Shown: positions 53,376-64,000 of the stretch, in pieces
Position numbering within the stretch: the first letter of the stretch is position 1
How the letters are laid out: each line of letters begins with the position of its first letter
Assembly (NCBI RefSeq): GCF_037975245.1
Contig: NC_092576.1
Span: 21,511,611-21,575,610, forward strand
Origin: Apostichopus japonicus
Taxonomy: Eukaryota; Echinodermata; Holothuroidea; Aspidochirotida; Stichopodidae
Direction of reading: 5' to 3'
DNA: 64,000 nt
Program-made: the position numbers and the translations under genes
Notes under the pieces: model-generated
Seen by the model: only the letters and a program-made list of their open reading frames with translations
Told to the model about the DNA's origin: nothing
Databases searched by the model: none

Positions 53376-55325
53376 TTTCACCAGGGGCGTTCTGTGACTG
53401 TTTCGAGTGGGGTGGGGGGGGTACGGATCCAAATGTACCGATCAAAATTGATTGTTAGCAATCTCGCTCGAAAAAATGAGGCTAGTCTGCGAAAAATATG
53501 TTAAATCTTTCTTTGCCGCCAATACGTATCGCTTTCCGAAATCCGATATGATTCAACGAAATCCATCGAAATAATTCAATTCATAATTGATCATTCAATC
53601 ATTCACTCGATCGAAAGGAGTTGGTACTCGGTGAGTATTTTGGAACAATTTTTTTCTGTGAGTGCGTGACTCATTTGGGTGAATTTGTAGCAAGGTTTAT
53701 TTCCTTGCACCCTAATCTCCAGAAGTGTAAACTTTCTGTGACGGGTTGCCTCGTTTGGAAAATACTTTAAGGGACTCACCAGAGGAATACATGCGTCATC
53801 TTACTTAGCTTGGGACCTCCGCGACGTGTGGATTATTACTAAGTACAGACCTATATATATATACTTAATAACAGCTCTACACGCATATCTTTACCTCGGG
53901 AACTTCAACCCTTATATTATCTATATTTGTTCGGACATTGCCCGCTCGTGTTATTTACTGCTCCGCGAGCTCTTGCCCTAACGATCACCTCCTGTCCGCG
54001 TCGCAGGTGATTAATGTTTATCAGCGTAGCCTAGCACGGTTGCTGTTCATATGATAGTAAGCCTAGGCGCCCTATAGTCTGCTACTACTTCGCGCCACCT
54101 TCTGGAAGTTCCAACCACGGCTTGGCGTAAAGATTCTCACGCCACCGATCTAAGCTTGGACTGAGCGTCGGTGTACTGTGTGTATTTTCGTGTACTGGAG
54201 GACCGAACACTTTTGATTTAATTGTACTAGACGGACTGATCCGAATTATTAGATCAGAGGTTTGAGTTTTACAACACCCTAACGGCCTAAGTTATATCCT
54301 GCATTATCACTCAGGCAACTAGCCTAGACCTGTTGGCATGTCATTTCGTGTATTACTCGCGACAGCCTATCCTTACGGTCCACATTGACTTAGCCTTTTA
54401 CAGTTGCAGAGCAATCGCGGTTGGTGTATTATTTGTCTTCATTATAAACTTTTCATAGATAAGTCTCCTTGTTTGTTTTTCAATACACATGTCTCATAGT
54501 GGATCACCACGCATTAATTTTCTGTTTGTAACTGATTCAACGGCATATTCTTTCGATCGCTATCGTAGGCCTGAAGGACCTGTACTTAGCATAGACTTTG
54601 TAATTAGAAGAGGAGCCACTGTTGCAGACTTCCGTATACCATAGATAAGCTACGTCGCTATCCTACCAACGACTGGGTCATTCTTTGCTGTGCTGCAGGC
54701 ATTTAACCTTACGGAATTCGCCAGCAGTTCTTCAGGTCACAGAGTTCTCCGTCGATCTCCAGTCTACTACTACCAAGTACCAGTACTCCTCGGCTAATCT
54801 CACGTTTCCAATATTTTAAGGACGCTGTTTTGGCCAATACTTACTACTGAACAACTCAAGGCCTGTCAACACGATCTCGACAATCAATCGGACGCCGTCA
54901 ACCTATTCATTCGTTGTTCCAATCATCAACCGCAAGACAATTTCAACATTTGTAAATATGTATTTTTCATGTTCAAACCGATTTTTTTTAGATTAAAGGG
55001 GGCATTTATTCAAACTGTAGTTCACCTATCTGATAGAGCATTGAAAATCATATCGGTAGCACTATTTCCATCTTCATAGCACGTTCAGTTACCGAGATAT
55101 GACTGTTTGCAGTTTGTTATTTAATAGGAGTAGAATTACCACACCATATTTTTCATGTCAATACCTGGCTATTACTAAAAGTGTTATATTTCCATTTGAA
55201 ATATATACGCATGTTTCCACACGTTCCTTACATGTGAAATAAATAAATAATATTGTGTAAACATCATCTAACTCCCAAGTGCTGACATGTTAACATTTTA
55301 GAATGGATAGGGTTCTAACTCCCAT
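53376..55325 (+). other. Less AT-rich, non-repetitive stretch with one short ORF
   Basis: Between about 53780 and 54960 the sequence is richer in CG dinucleotides than its surroundings and shows no match to other parts of the window. An ATG at 54490 opens a 52-codon frame (MSHSGSPRINFLFVTDSTAY, ending DFRIP). The order 'FLFVTDSTA...GATVADF' faintly recalls the first block of SGNH-type hydrolases, but this is weak. It could be the 5' end of a gene or of a LINE. No promoter element or splice pattern decides it. Confidence 0.3.
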
Positions 55326-56365
55326 GAATTTCCGACTGTCGCACTCTAATTTTTCCGACTGTCAGACTCTGATTTTCACATATTCTTGTAATTTCTGAGT
55401 GACCTAAAATTTTCGGTCAAAATTGACCTTTAATCAGTCATATTTACTACGTTTTCCTTGTCATATTGAGAAATTGTATCTCGCGATCCTTACACTCCAC
55501 CATACAAAACTTTGTATGATTTCGAATACTCTAAAAAAAATGCCTAGAACTACTGTAAAACGTTCAGCTTCAATTCGGTCAATTTATGTATTAATTTTGC
55601 TATTGGGTGGGTTGACCCTGTTCGCTAGCTTCAAGTAAGTTCAGGATATACATTGGCTCTATGATACAATTAAGACACTCAATGCTAATCTATGGAAGCT
55701 TAAAAGTGCCATCAACATAAGAAAAACTTTGCCCCATAAGTTGACATTTTTCAGTAAATTGTTTAGATAACAAGATAAAATCTTATCAAATATCAGATAA
55801 ATGTTGGATTGCTCAGTTGCTTTAACTAAGCAATTGAAATAATTTCTGAAAAAATGTTTAATTGACAACTTATCGTATCTCGTCAACTCAACATTTTTCT
55901 GCAAAATGTTTAATTGTTCACCTCATTCCAAATTCTCAGTTGGAATGAAGTGAACAATTGAAATTGTTTCATGTGAGTGATAAATAGCCCCACCCCCCCC
56001 CAAAGGAAAATAATATTAAGCGTGCTAGTAAAAAGCACTATTTTTTTGTTAATTCTTTATGTCGTCGAATATAATTAGTTGAAAAAAAATTCCCCTTTGT
56101 TACATTAACATAGCTTTTGTAGTCAGTAGTCTATGTAGCCTTCAAGCAAATAACTACACTCAGTTGCTTACTGTGAAGTGAGGGCCAGTGGTACAGATGT
56201 ATTGAAAAATGATTCAGCGCGCTACGTGCGCGTTCAACATGGTAATGTTGATGAGTAGTACGGGGGAGGGGGGTACAAGGCAGCAGTCAGAATTTTCTTG
56301 ATCCAAAACCCATCCAGTTGGAATTTCAGGCCACTACCCCCCCCCCCCCCCTCCAATCATCAGGC
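55326..56365 (+). repeat. Second copy of the repeat at 32437-33640, inverted
   Basis: It begins AATTTCCGACTGTCGCACTC, followed by TAATCAGTCATATTTACTAC, then AAGCAATTGAAATAATTTC and the GTGAACAATTG units, and ends in CCCATCCAGTTGGAATTTCA with a long C-run. A 120-base stretch near 55560-55660 is absent from the other copy. Short ORFs inside are not supported by the second copy. Confidence 0.8.
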
Positions 56366-57409
56366 CTTAGCTAAGTCCCTGTATAGAGATGGGATAAATA
56401 GCTACTGGCATGATTTTTAGAGCAATCACATTTTGAGTACACTTGCCATTCAATGTGAATTTTTATGCTTAGCACTAAACCATTCCATTCTTTTTCATTG
56501 CGTCATATCTACATTAAATGATTATACACCTTAATTCTGGCTCATCAAAGTTCATTATTCTAGAGTACATCCATCCATTTATATTTTTGTGTTTTCCAGA
56601 TTTACTGTAATATTTTATATTACCTACAGTATGCGATTATCTTGTCATAAAACATTGAAGATGTTTATTCTCACCTTGCCAGAAAAAGTAAAAGTTCAGC
56701 TTTCTGTCACGATTTTAATTGTCTTCATGTTTTTATGATTCCATTTGATCCAGAAGATGATCTAGCATACATACTGTTGGCCCTGAGCAACATTCCCATT
56801 GCATTTGCAATGCAAAAGTATGTGCAATATATAGCATCTTGCCCTCATCGTTAACATTTGCAGGGTTTGCCTGGACATTCTATTCTTTCTCCTCCAAATG
56901 CCAAAATGTTCCCTCCAATTAGGATGCATATAGTTTCAGTTCTGAGAGTTTCATATTTTTTCTTTAAAATAAAATGTAATTATGGAGTTTATGAATTATT
57001 GTTTAGTTTTCATCGTTGTCTTCTTGAAAAATATATTTCAATGAATGTAGACAAGAATACATTTGTTTTTTATTTGGATATGTTTCTGAGGCAATTAATC
57101 TCTGCTGTACCACGACAGTACATGAACAGTTCAAGTGTTATTGACTCCCATTCAACAACCTACTATAATATGTGGGACACAAGTGCAACCAAGCTATATC
57201 CAGCTCTTCTCTCGTCCTTTGGATGATAGGCGCGACTACACTTTCACGCTGAGACAAACGTAGAACTTTTACAAACACTTCCTGTATGCTCCCAGGACTG
57301 TTATTTTACGTCCCCATCCCATGGTAGTAATTGAAACTTGGCTTTCAGCCACTTTCCTGAATGCTGAGAGGTGGTGAACCTGTACATAACTGAACTATTT
57401 TAAGGGACA
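56366..57409. other. Gene-free spacer
   Basis: A 122-codon open frame at 56858-57226 has no recognised motif and an AT-driven composition rich in Phe and Ile. I do not call it a gene. Confidence 0.4.
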
Positions 57410-57840
57410 CAGTGAACCAGCTGGGCTTAAAATTTGGACCACACAGTTGGCCCAGTTGGGCCCAGTGTGGGTTTTACTTGGGTCAAGCTCAGTCAACTTG
57501 GCCCGACATGGGTCCCATTTGGGCCCCATGCAGTTAGCCTGATTGGGCACAGTATGGGTTCTGTGTGGGCCAAAACGATTGGGGCCCATAATGGGGCCCA
57601 GATGGGCCCCAGACAGCTGGCTCGGTTGGTCCCCTATGGGATTGGTTTGGGCCCCAATCAGGCTGGCCCAACTGGGACCAGTTTGGGCCACTTGTGGGCC
57701 CCAATCTGTTTGGCCCAATTGGGCCCTGTGTGGAGAGGAATGACAAATCTGAATGGGCCCCAATTGGGATTCCCAATTGGGGCCCACTTGGCAGCCCAAT
57801 TAGGCCCCATTTGGGGCCCAACTATGATTGCTGGCTGGGA
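57410..57840. repeat. GGGCCCAAYTGGG-type repeat (copy 2)
   Basis: It runs from CCAGCTGGGCTT to TTGCTGGCTGGG, which are imperfect inverted ends. Inside, variants of TTTGGGCCCCA(A/C)T, CAGTTGGCC and TGGGATT recur every 20-40 bases. Open frames on both strands (Gly/Pro/Trp-rich) are by-products of the self-complementary words. Confidence 0.8.
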
Positions 57841-58031
57841 AATTAGCGATCGTTAAATTTACCGTAGCGCTGTTTTTCTATACAGTCAAGCAGATTTAGC
57901 TCGATTGCTGTAAAGCAAAATCATGTAACGTAACGTGCACGTTCACCGATGCATTGCCTACACTGCGATGGTTCGCACTACCAGTGTACTAAATATAATA
58001 TCTGTATAGCCTACCTTACATTTCATTGGAA

Positions 58032-59070
58032 CAGGGTCAGAAATAAGCGGGGGCGACGGGCGATTCGCCCTAGCAAGTGCTAAAAAAGCCCTCCGAAAGC
58101 ACAATTGCAAGGGCGCAAAATATTTATAAGAAAATCGCCCTTGTAATATCAGGTGTCTGTGTAAATCTTATTGTGACATTGTGCAGAAGCTGCGCGAATC
58201 ACAGGAACAGTTCTCACAATCCCGCATCAAATTGTAAGCAGTGCAGGGGGCTGCGCACAATCACCGGGAACTTTCACACTGTCACTGGCAAATTACGGCA
58301 TCCACTTAGCAATTTCAGTAGTGTACCTGTGAAAATAACCTAAAGTCCCCACAAATCTCTGACCACATGGAAGCCTAATTTAACACTAAGTCAACATGGA
58401 ACTCTAACTTAGCTACTGTTATTCGCTCAAGTTGTGTCACAAATAAAAATATCCAAGGAAAACTGCAACCTTCGACAACATGTTATCCTAACAACCACAC
58501 TAAGTCCATGGGAAATATAGCCTAACCATCGGTTTGCAAAAAAATAATAATAACAATACTTTGCGTAGCTTTGTTTATATACTTTTTATTTGCTGGAAAT
58601 TGGCAGATGATTGGAAGGTATGTGCTATGTCTTAGAGAGGGAATGTTGTATTTTACGTACACCGTTGCTGTGGCGATGGATTGAAAGTTTTCACTTCGAT
58701 TACTTTTCAGCAGATTGAAGGAAAGGGCACCTTCAGTGGAAGTAAACCTGTGTTTTCTATTTCAGTTGATGGGTTATTGGTTTAGTTCATCATATATTTG
58801 GTGGATTGAAGTTATTTGCTAAACGATCTAAAATTTTGGCAATTAAAGTTTCAATGAATTTGCTATACAGTCGCAGCTAGGAAGAGGGTAATTGTGCTAA
58901 CATGATCCTGATGAATGCTTACAATCTTTTCCCTAAACAGCATATTGAACTTTGGAAAAGCGCCCCTTACACCTTAAAAAAGGCCATCGTAAATACATTA
59001 ATGGGGGCGTTTTTTTAACATTTTTAATTGTCTAAAAAAGCCCCCCTAAGCCCTCTTAATTCCTACCCTG
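58032..59070. mobile_element. hAT-like non-autonomous element, 1,039 bp, 8-bp target duplication
   Basis: The left end CAGGGTCAGAAATAAGCGGG and the right end (reverse complement CAGGGTAGGAATTAAGAGGG) match at most positions. Flanks CATTGGAA (58024-58031) and CATTGCAA (59071-59078) agree at seven of eight bases. The interior is AT-rich without transposase. The sub-terminal GCCCCC/AAAAAAGCCC blocks near both ends are also inverted. Confidence 0.85.
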
Positions 59071-59078
59071 CATTGCAA

Positions 59079-59699
59079 GTGGTGCACTATTTGAGCCAAA
59101 TTTACCTTGTAAAGATAAACTAGCATAATATGCAACAAACTAATGTATTATTATTTAGCAATCATTGTTTAAATAAGGCTCGGGGTTCCATGCCTCAATT
59201 TAAAATCATACATTGGATTGGCCGATGTTCAGTACACAGGGCCAGGGCTTACTCTTTTTTTTTAAAACATCCATAATTCAAATCAATAAGCTTGCTGGAC
59301 GAGTTCTAGAGTCTAGACAGTAAAAAACTATTGAAATGAAGGTAGCAAGAATATGGCTAAATTAGGTGACCTATTCTTCTGTCATCCAGACTGTCATTTT
59401 TATCGCCTGCCATTTCAATCAACACTGTACTCGTTGAAAAAGACTAGGATCCGATATTGTCAGTTTTTTAACATCTGGTTAAGAACCCATTTACACAGAT
59501 AATATTTCAGTTGAGAACATTCCACAGTTAAAAAAGCCTATCGTTGATTAACAGACTTGATAGAGCTGCAGCACTGTGTTGCCTGTTGTTTCTGGCTTAT
59601 TCTGTACATGTACCTTGCTAATTTTAATTACATTATGTAGTATTGAATTACGTTCTATTTTAACTTGTTTCTTTTGGGGGCTTAAAAGTGATATTGAAT
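59079..59699. other. Gene-free spacer
   Basis: No coding frame, RNA or repeat was recognised. Confidence 0.5.
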
Positions 59700-59876
59700 G
59701 AGGTGTCTCAAGTTACCAAGAGGCCAGGGAACCAGAATGAACACTCGGGAAGGGCCGTTTCCGGGCATCTGGGGGTTTGTAAAACCAAAAAATTTCTTGT
59801 AAGCTCCGCGCCAACCGATGGTGACGCTCCGCTCAGATAGTCATGCCTACAACTTTGAAAACTGGCTATGCCCCTG
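59700..59876 (-). mobile_element. hAT-like fragment with conserved hairpin (inverted copy of 35310-35487)
   Basis: It begins AGGTGTCTCAAGTTACCAAG, carries GGGCCGTTTCCGGGCATCTG and CTCCGCGCCAACCGATGGTG, and ends TGGCTATGCCCCTG. No target duplication was seen; both copies may be truncated at the same GAGACACCTC point. Confidence 0.75.
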
Positions 59877-61572
59877 GTACTTTAACTGTCAGCATAATGT
59901 AATACATGAAAAGATACAAAGCACATTGACCAATAGTGTTTTTGGTTCAATAAAAGAATATGCCCGGAATTTTTACCCCTCCCCTTATACCCCTCCCCCA
60001 GGACAGTGGCGAGTCAAATATTCAGATGTTAGTCATGTTGACTCAATGGGAAATTTCTTAGAGGAAACACTGGTGACTATACTTGAATATCTAGCATATT
60101 TGTGGCAAATACAGCATATTTCTAATGGTAACATTTATTTTTATGTTTTTCATATAAATTTAAAATTGAGGTTTCCTAATGAGCAACTATCAAAAAGTAT
60201 AGTGTGTTCATATATAAGAGGAACAGCTTAGTACAAACTACAAAGTATTGTTTAACCTCTTCTCTAATTTATGACAGAAGTAAATCTTTTAATGCTTCTT
60301 CTTACATTTTTTTACGGCAATCAGTCTTTCAGGTAAATGCCGTTTTCCTCCAATAAAAATGAAATTCCTTTACAATTGACATTCTATTTGATTTTTTGTT
60401 TGTCAAATGTGTCAGAAATTGGATCTTGTACCTCATACCACATGTCCATAATATTACAGCTCCTTAAAGACAAACATGCTTTTCTGCTCCTCTGTACCTT
60501 TAAATGCAGTCAGATATGCAGTTGCACATACTAAATCTATCCCCATGCAAGTTATGCAACAAGCGGATACCTCCTGTAGGGGGGGGGGGGGTGTTCCTAT
60601 CACTTTACTTTGTCTTCACCTCTCATGGGATGCTAAGGAATATGCAGTGCAATGTTACTATGATAAGGCTAAGCACATGCAGAGAAATTAATTCGCGATA
60701 GTAACCACACCCCCACACTTTGAAGGAGTGTAATGTTGTATGCTAAGCACAACACTTGTCTGAGATCTCCCAACACCTCCCCCAGCACACACCATTGTTG
60801 AAACGTGCAATTGAAACCCGAACCAGGTGTTTGAACATCAGCTGCTACGTAGTGCTTACAAGTATCACTATGAACCGTGTTGAATGTAGAGCTGGATATG
60901 ATGCTAACTTAACAACGTACAACGTAACTTACAAATTCAGTGATGGTTGTCTAACATGCGGTCCAACATCATTGATAATTGACTGATGTTTCTGTGTATA
61001 GAAGGAAATTATCTAACTGTTTGTGAACATTTGGCGTTTGTTCCTGTATTTTAAGTCTTTTTTAGTAGATTTCATGATTGGTCGCTGCGGCTTTTGCAGC
61101 CGTGACTTAAATATCACCTGTAATTTATCGGCTTTCCAAATTTATTTGCTAGTGGTAAGTCAGAAACTTTTTCATCTTAGTTTTCAGGTTAAGCAGACAT
61201 TTGAATGAGGTTTGAAATGAAAACAACACACATTCATTTCTTGTGTTACAGTGAACAATAACCGCCGAAATTCAAAATGTGTGACGTCACCAAAGCTTAA
61301 TAAATTCCGGCGAACCCTGGGTCTGCTTTCCAACTGGATAGTCCTAAATATCAAATATGAGCTCAATTGAGGTTTTTCTTATCAAGTTTAAGTAGGAATC
61401 AGACTTAATATTTTGGGTTTTCATTGGGTTATAGTTGGGTAGGCAGGCAGCAACTTTAATCCTCCTAGAACGCTATCGCAAATAGAATAAATGTATTCAT
61501 CTGTACTCCAGTAAAATAACAAATCAAATCAATATTCATAAACTTGTCCATTAAAGCACTATATAAAGTACT
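59877..61572. other. Gene-free spacer
   Basis: Open frames such as 59818-60231 (which starts inside the repeat above) and 60756-60986 carry no motif. A G-run lies at 60579-60591. Confidence 0.4.
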
Positions 61573-61866
61573 CACCCAGGGGCACTACTCACCCCAGGGG
61601 CACTACTGAACCATGGGGCACTACTCAGTACTCACCCTGGGCACTACTCTCCACAGGGGCACAACTAACTGTGAGGGGTAGTACTCAGTCTGGGTTACCC
61701 CTCCCTCTGGGGAACTACCAGTACTCACTACAGGGGCACCACAATGCCACATGTCCCGAGGCACTACTCGACCTGATGGCACTACTCACCACAATGGCAC
61801 CATTCGCCACAGGGCACTATACACCTGAAGGCACTACTAGCCCCCAGGGTACTACTCGCCCCAAGG
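61573..61866 (+). repeat. Degenerate minisatellite, GGGGCACTACTCACCCCA-like unit
   Basis: About 14 diverged copies of an 18-25 base unit with the constant core GGCACTACT. It shows local expansion and no gene. Confidence 0.85.
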
Positions 61867-63440
61867 CTGTGGTTTAACGTGATATCCAACCCGTGCAAAA
61901 TATTTAAACACCAACCAACGAATGTAACGGATATATGCAAAATGTAATTCACATGTTGATAATTAGTATCAGACATATTAGTTGTATCTTTTCACTAATT
62001 GAATGATGCAAGTTAAGTAGCTCAATTGGGAACAAGTGTTGAGAAACAGATATTTTAAAGTTGGCATTTCTTGGAGGTGTACTGTACGTCTGACACCAAT
62101 TGTACTTTTTGACCAAATTTAATTTTTTTTGCCAAAAGGGGGTTTATACCTATTGACATAATTGCCCTGTACTGACAAATCAACAGACGTCTTGACATGC
62201 CTTTTTTGAGCTGTAGTGAATTAGTTGTTCAAAGTTCAATTGCAGTTTAACTTTAGATTGTAAATTGTAGTTAGGGAGTTTCATGGAAATAAAAGTTCTT
62301 CAATATATATATATATGTGTCAGTAGGCCTACTCTTTAATAATACTGTACAGTATATCTGTATTCCACATGTGTCCTTTGAACATTGCTTGATAGGGGCC
62401 TACTTGGTTTAGATACTGTACTTGCTGTAGATGTCTAATTGGGTTGACAAACATGTCAGTTTATGCACAAAATTAGTTTTGACCACTTTTAGGTGGTCAA
62501 AACCCTCCGGTTTAAACCGGCCAACCCTGTATCCAACCCAGGATCATAGGCTGTAGTTTGACATCATACTTACCTTGAATATCATACAAGTTTCTTCACT
62601 ATAACTGTCATCTGTGGAGGGCAACTGGTGTTCTTTGAGCAACGTCGCTTGTCTGCAGTTACTGTTTTTGGGTCGATTTTATGTTGACAACAATAAACTC
62701 TCTGTAAATGGAGCATAAAATTATTGTACAGTAACAAGAATTTAAATTTAACATATACTCAACAAAATCTTATACACATGAATTGTGTACATAAATACAT
62801 TTTCAAGTTGTACATTTTTCCAATGGTGCATACTAAGTTTCATGGGCAGTTTGATCTTGTGTAGCCTACTCATCAGTCTCTGCTTGGTTACTGGTATATC
62901 ATGTCACTTTCTCACAAAAAGATATTCTCGGTATGTTCTGATTTCCTTAAGCATGATAAGGGCTAAAATAGTCTCATGGTATGTAATTAATAGGAGTTTT
63001 ACATTAAATGTTAAATCCAGAAAATTACAACTACAGGTAAGCAAATTTTGCGTGAAACTTTATAACTCATAACTACTGTACATACTACATGGAAATATTT
63101 TGTTTGGTCAGAATTATAAGCATTATAAATACACTTTCTCAGCAGTACCAAAAATGGGAGGGACCAAACTTTCTGAGGGTGGGGGAGGGGGTGGATGTCA
63201 AACTTTTGGAAGAAAAGGTCAGGGCAAAATTATATTGTACAAATATTGGTAGGGTGAACAAACTGGGGGGAGGAGTTTTGGACTTGCTCCATCAGTAATG
63301 ATCCCATTAGTAAATGATTAGAGTAAGCTTGATGTCTTTCTTCATAAAGGCCTTAAGAGAATATTAAAAATGCATTGACCAACAAGAATATCTAATGAAG
63401 GATAAGAGAGAAAGCTAATAGAGAGGCAGTGAACATTACA
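61867..63440. other. Gene-free spacer
   Basis: Contains a 14-base palindrome CCGGTTTAAACCGG (about 62508-62521) followed by CCAACCCTG, which could be a hAT-type right end without a visible left end, and a short (TA)n at 62303-62316. No coding frame was recognised. Confidence 0.45.
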
Positions 63441-63448
63441 ATAAAAAA

Positions 63449-63666
63449 AAACGGAGAGGAGAATGGCTGGGCCATGTTTTGAGAATAAACCGAAATGACA
63501 AGCTAAGAAGGAGAAGACTGAAAGAAACCTGGAGGAGAACAGTGGAAACGGAGAGATCCAATCTTGGTCTACTGAGTTGGACAGAAGTAGAACAGAGAGC
63601 AACAGGCCGGATAGGATAGAGCAGACTGATCAATGGCCCAATTCTTCACGAGGAGAGAAGGAACTA
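63449..63666 (+). pseudogene. LINE C-terminal fragment (one stop)
   Basis: The frame reads RRGEWLGHVLRINRNDKL, then KETWRRTVETE, then, after a TAG that replaces the usual Trp, SRLINGPILHEERRN and a stop. 'RxxWLGHVLR' with 'ETWRRTVE' and a final 'DR.RWR' block is the standard C-terminus of a widespread class of LINE polymerases. Only the last 70 or so codons are present, so this is a 5'-truncated copy. From 63667 to the window end nothing else was seen. Confidence 0.8.
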
Positions 63667-64000
63667 AGTAAAGTCATCAGTAATTTATCATTGAAAACTG
63701 TCAGTGTCAATCCTGCATATATTTTATAAAAGAAATTACCAGAGCGAATCCTGCAAATATGTATGAAAATGTTTGTACCTTAAAAACATTCTTCACCCAT
63801 TTCAGTTTCATAATATGTTTTATATGTAAGAAGCGTGTTGAGAGATTTAGATTCAAAGTTGCATTTCCAGTCCAACACAGCTTCCTTCATTGAGTATGGA
63901 AGGCGAATCGTTGCAGTAATATGTTCTTCACTATCCACTGATGGTACAGTAGTTTCTCAAAATTTGTGACTTTAAATGGACATTCTGGTAATATTTTCTG

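Noticed and set aside
57395-57856. Collagen-like or Gly/Pro/Trp-rich ORFs on both strands
   Set aside because: Self-complementary GGGCCCAA words keep both strands open; no start context or motif.
62508-62530. CCGGTTTAAACCGG palindrome as a hAT end
   Set aside because: No left terminal repeat or target duplication could be found, so an element cannot be claimed.

Overview
The window is animal genomic DNA that is dense in repeats and poor in genes. I see no bacterial operons, no ribosomal RNA and no ordinary complete host gene. It holds intron-split coding fragments, a Ty3/Gypsy retrotransposon, remnants of non-LTR (LINE) and Mutator-like transposase genes, and many small DNA transposons of hAT and Tc1/mariner type. 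The AT-rich spacer and the frequent 'taggcctac'-like words fit a marine invertebrate deuterostome such as an echinoderm. That identification is an inference of low confidence.

Layout. 1-3.0 kb: an inverted-repeat element, copies of two dispersed repeat families, and a short coding-like fragment. 3.8-23.1 kb: scattered plus-strand exons that join in compatible phase into a degenerate, intron-containing gene for a Gypsy-integrase-like protein. It resembles the GIN/Ginger class and ends in a C-terminal part I do not recognise. Its introns have collected other elements: two hAT-like elements with 8-bp target duplications, a duplicated 372-bp unit with a tRNA-like core, a minisatellite, and an intact-looking 8.7-kb Gypsy retrotransposon (14214-22905). 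The retrotransposon lies on the minus strand, carries gag and pol plus an extra two-zinc-finger ORF, and sits in what would otherwise be an intron of about 127 bases.

24-31 kb: a LINE fragment, a (TA)n tract, GTCCG-rich and G-rich repeats, and a TA-flanked MITE. 31.3-39.0 kb: a 7,654-bp foldback-like element bounded by a perfect 9-bp target duplication. Its inverted arms are built of roughly 179-bp tandem units (about 5 on the left, about 12 on the right), and a 463-bp hAT-type element is nested in the right arm. 40-46 kb: a tandem repeat of about 350 bp and a frameshifted Mutator-like transposase pseudogene. 47-64 kb: more hAT-type elements, a long array carrying nuclear-receptor-like direct repeats, GGGCCCAA-rich repeats, an inverted second copy of a repeat from the foldback element, and a LINE 3' end at the right edge.

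Only the three ORFs of the Gypsy element look intact enough to be translated. The most notable items are the integrase-derived multi-exon gene, the zinc-finger ORF in the Gypsy element, and the 9-bp-TSD foldback element.
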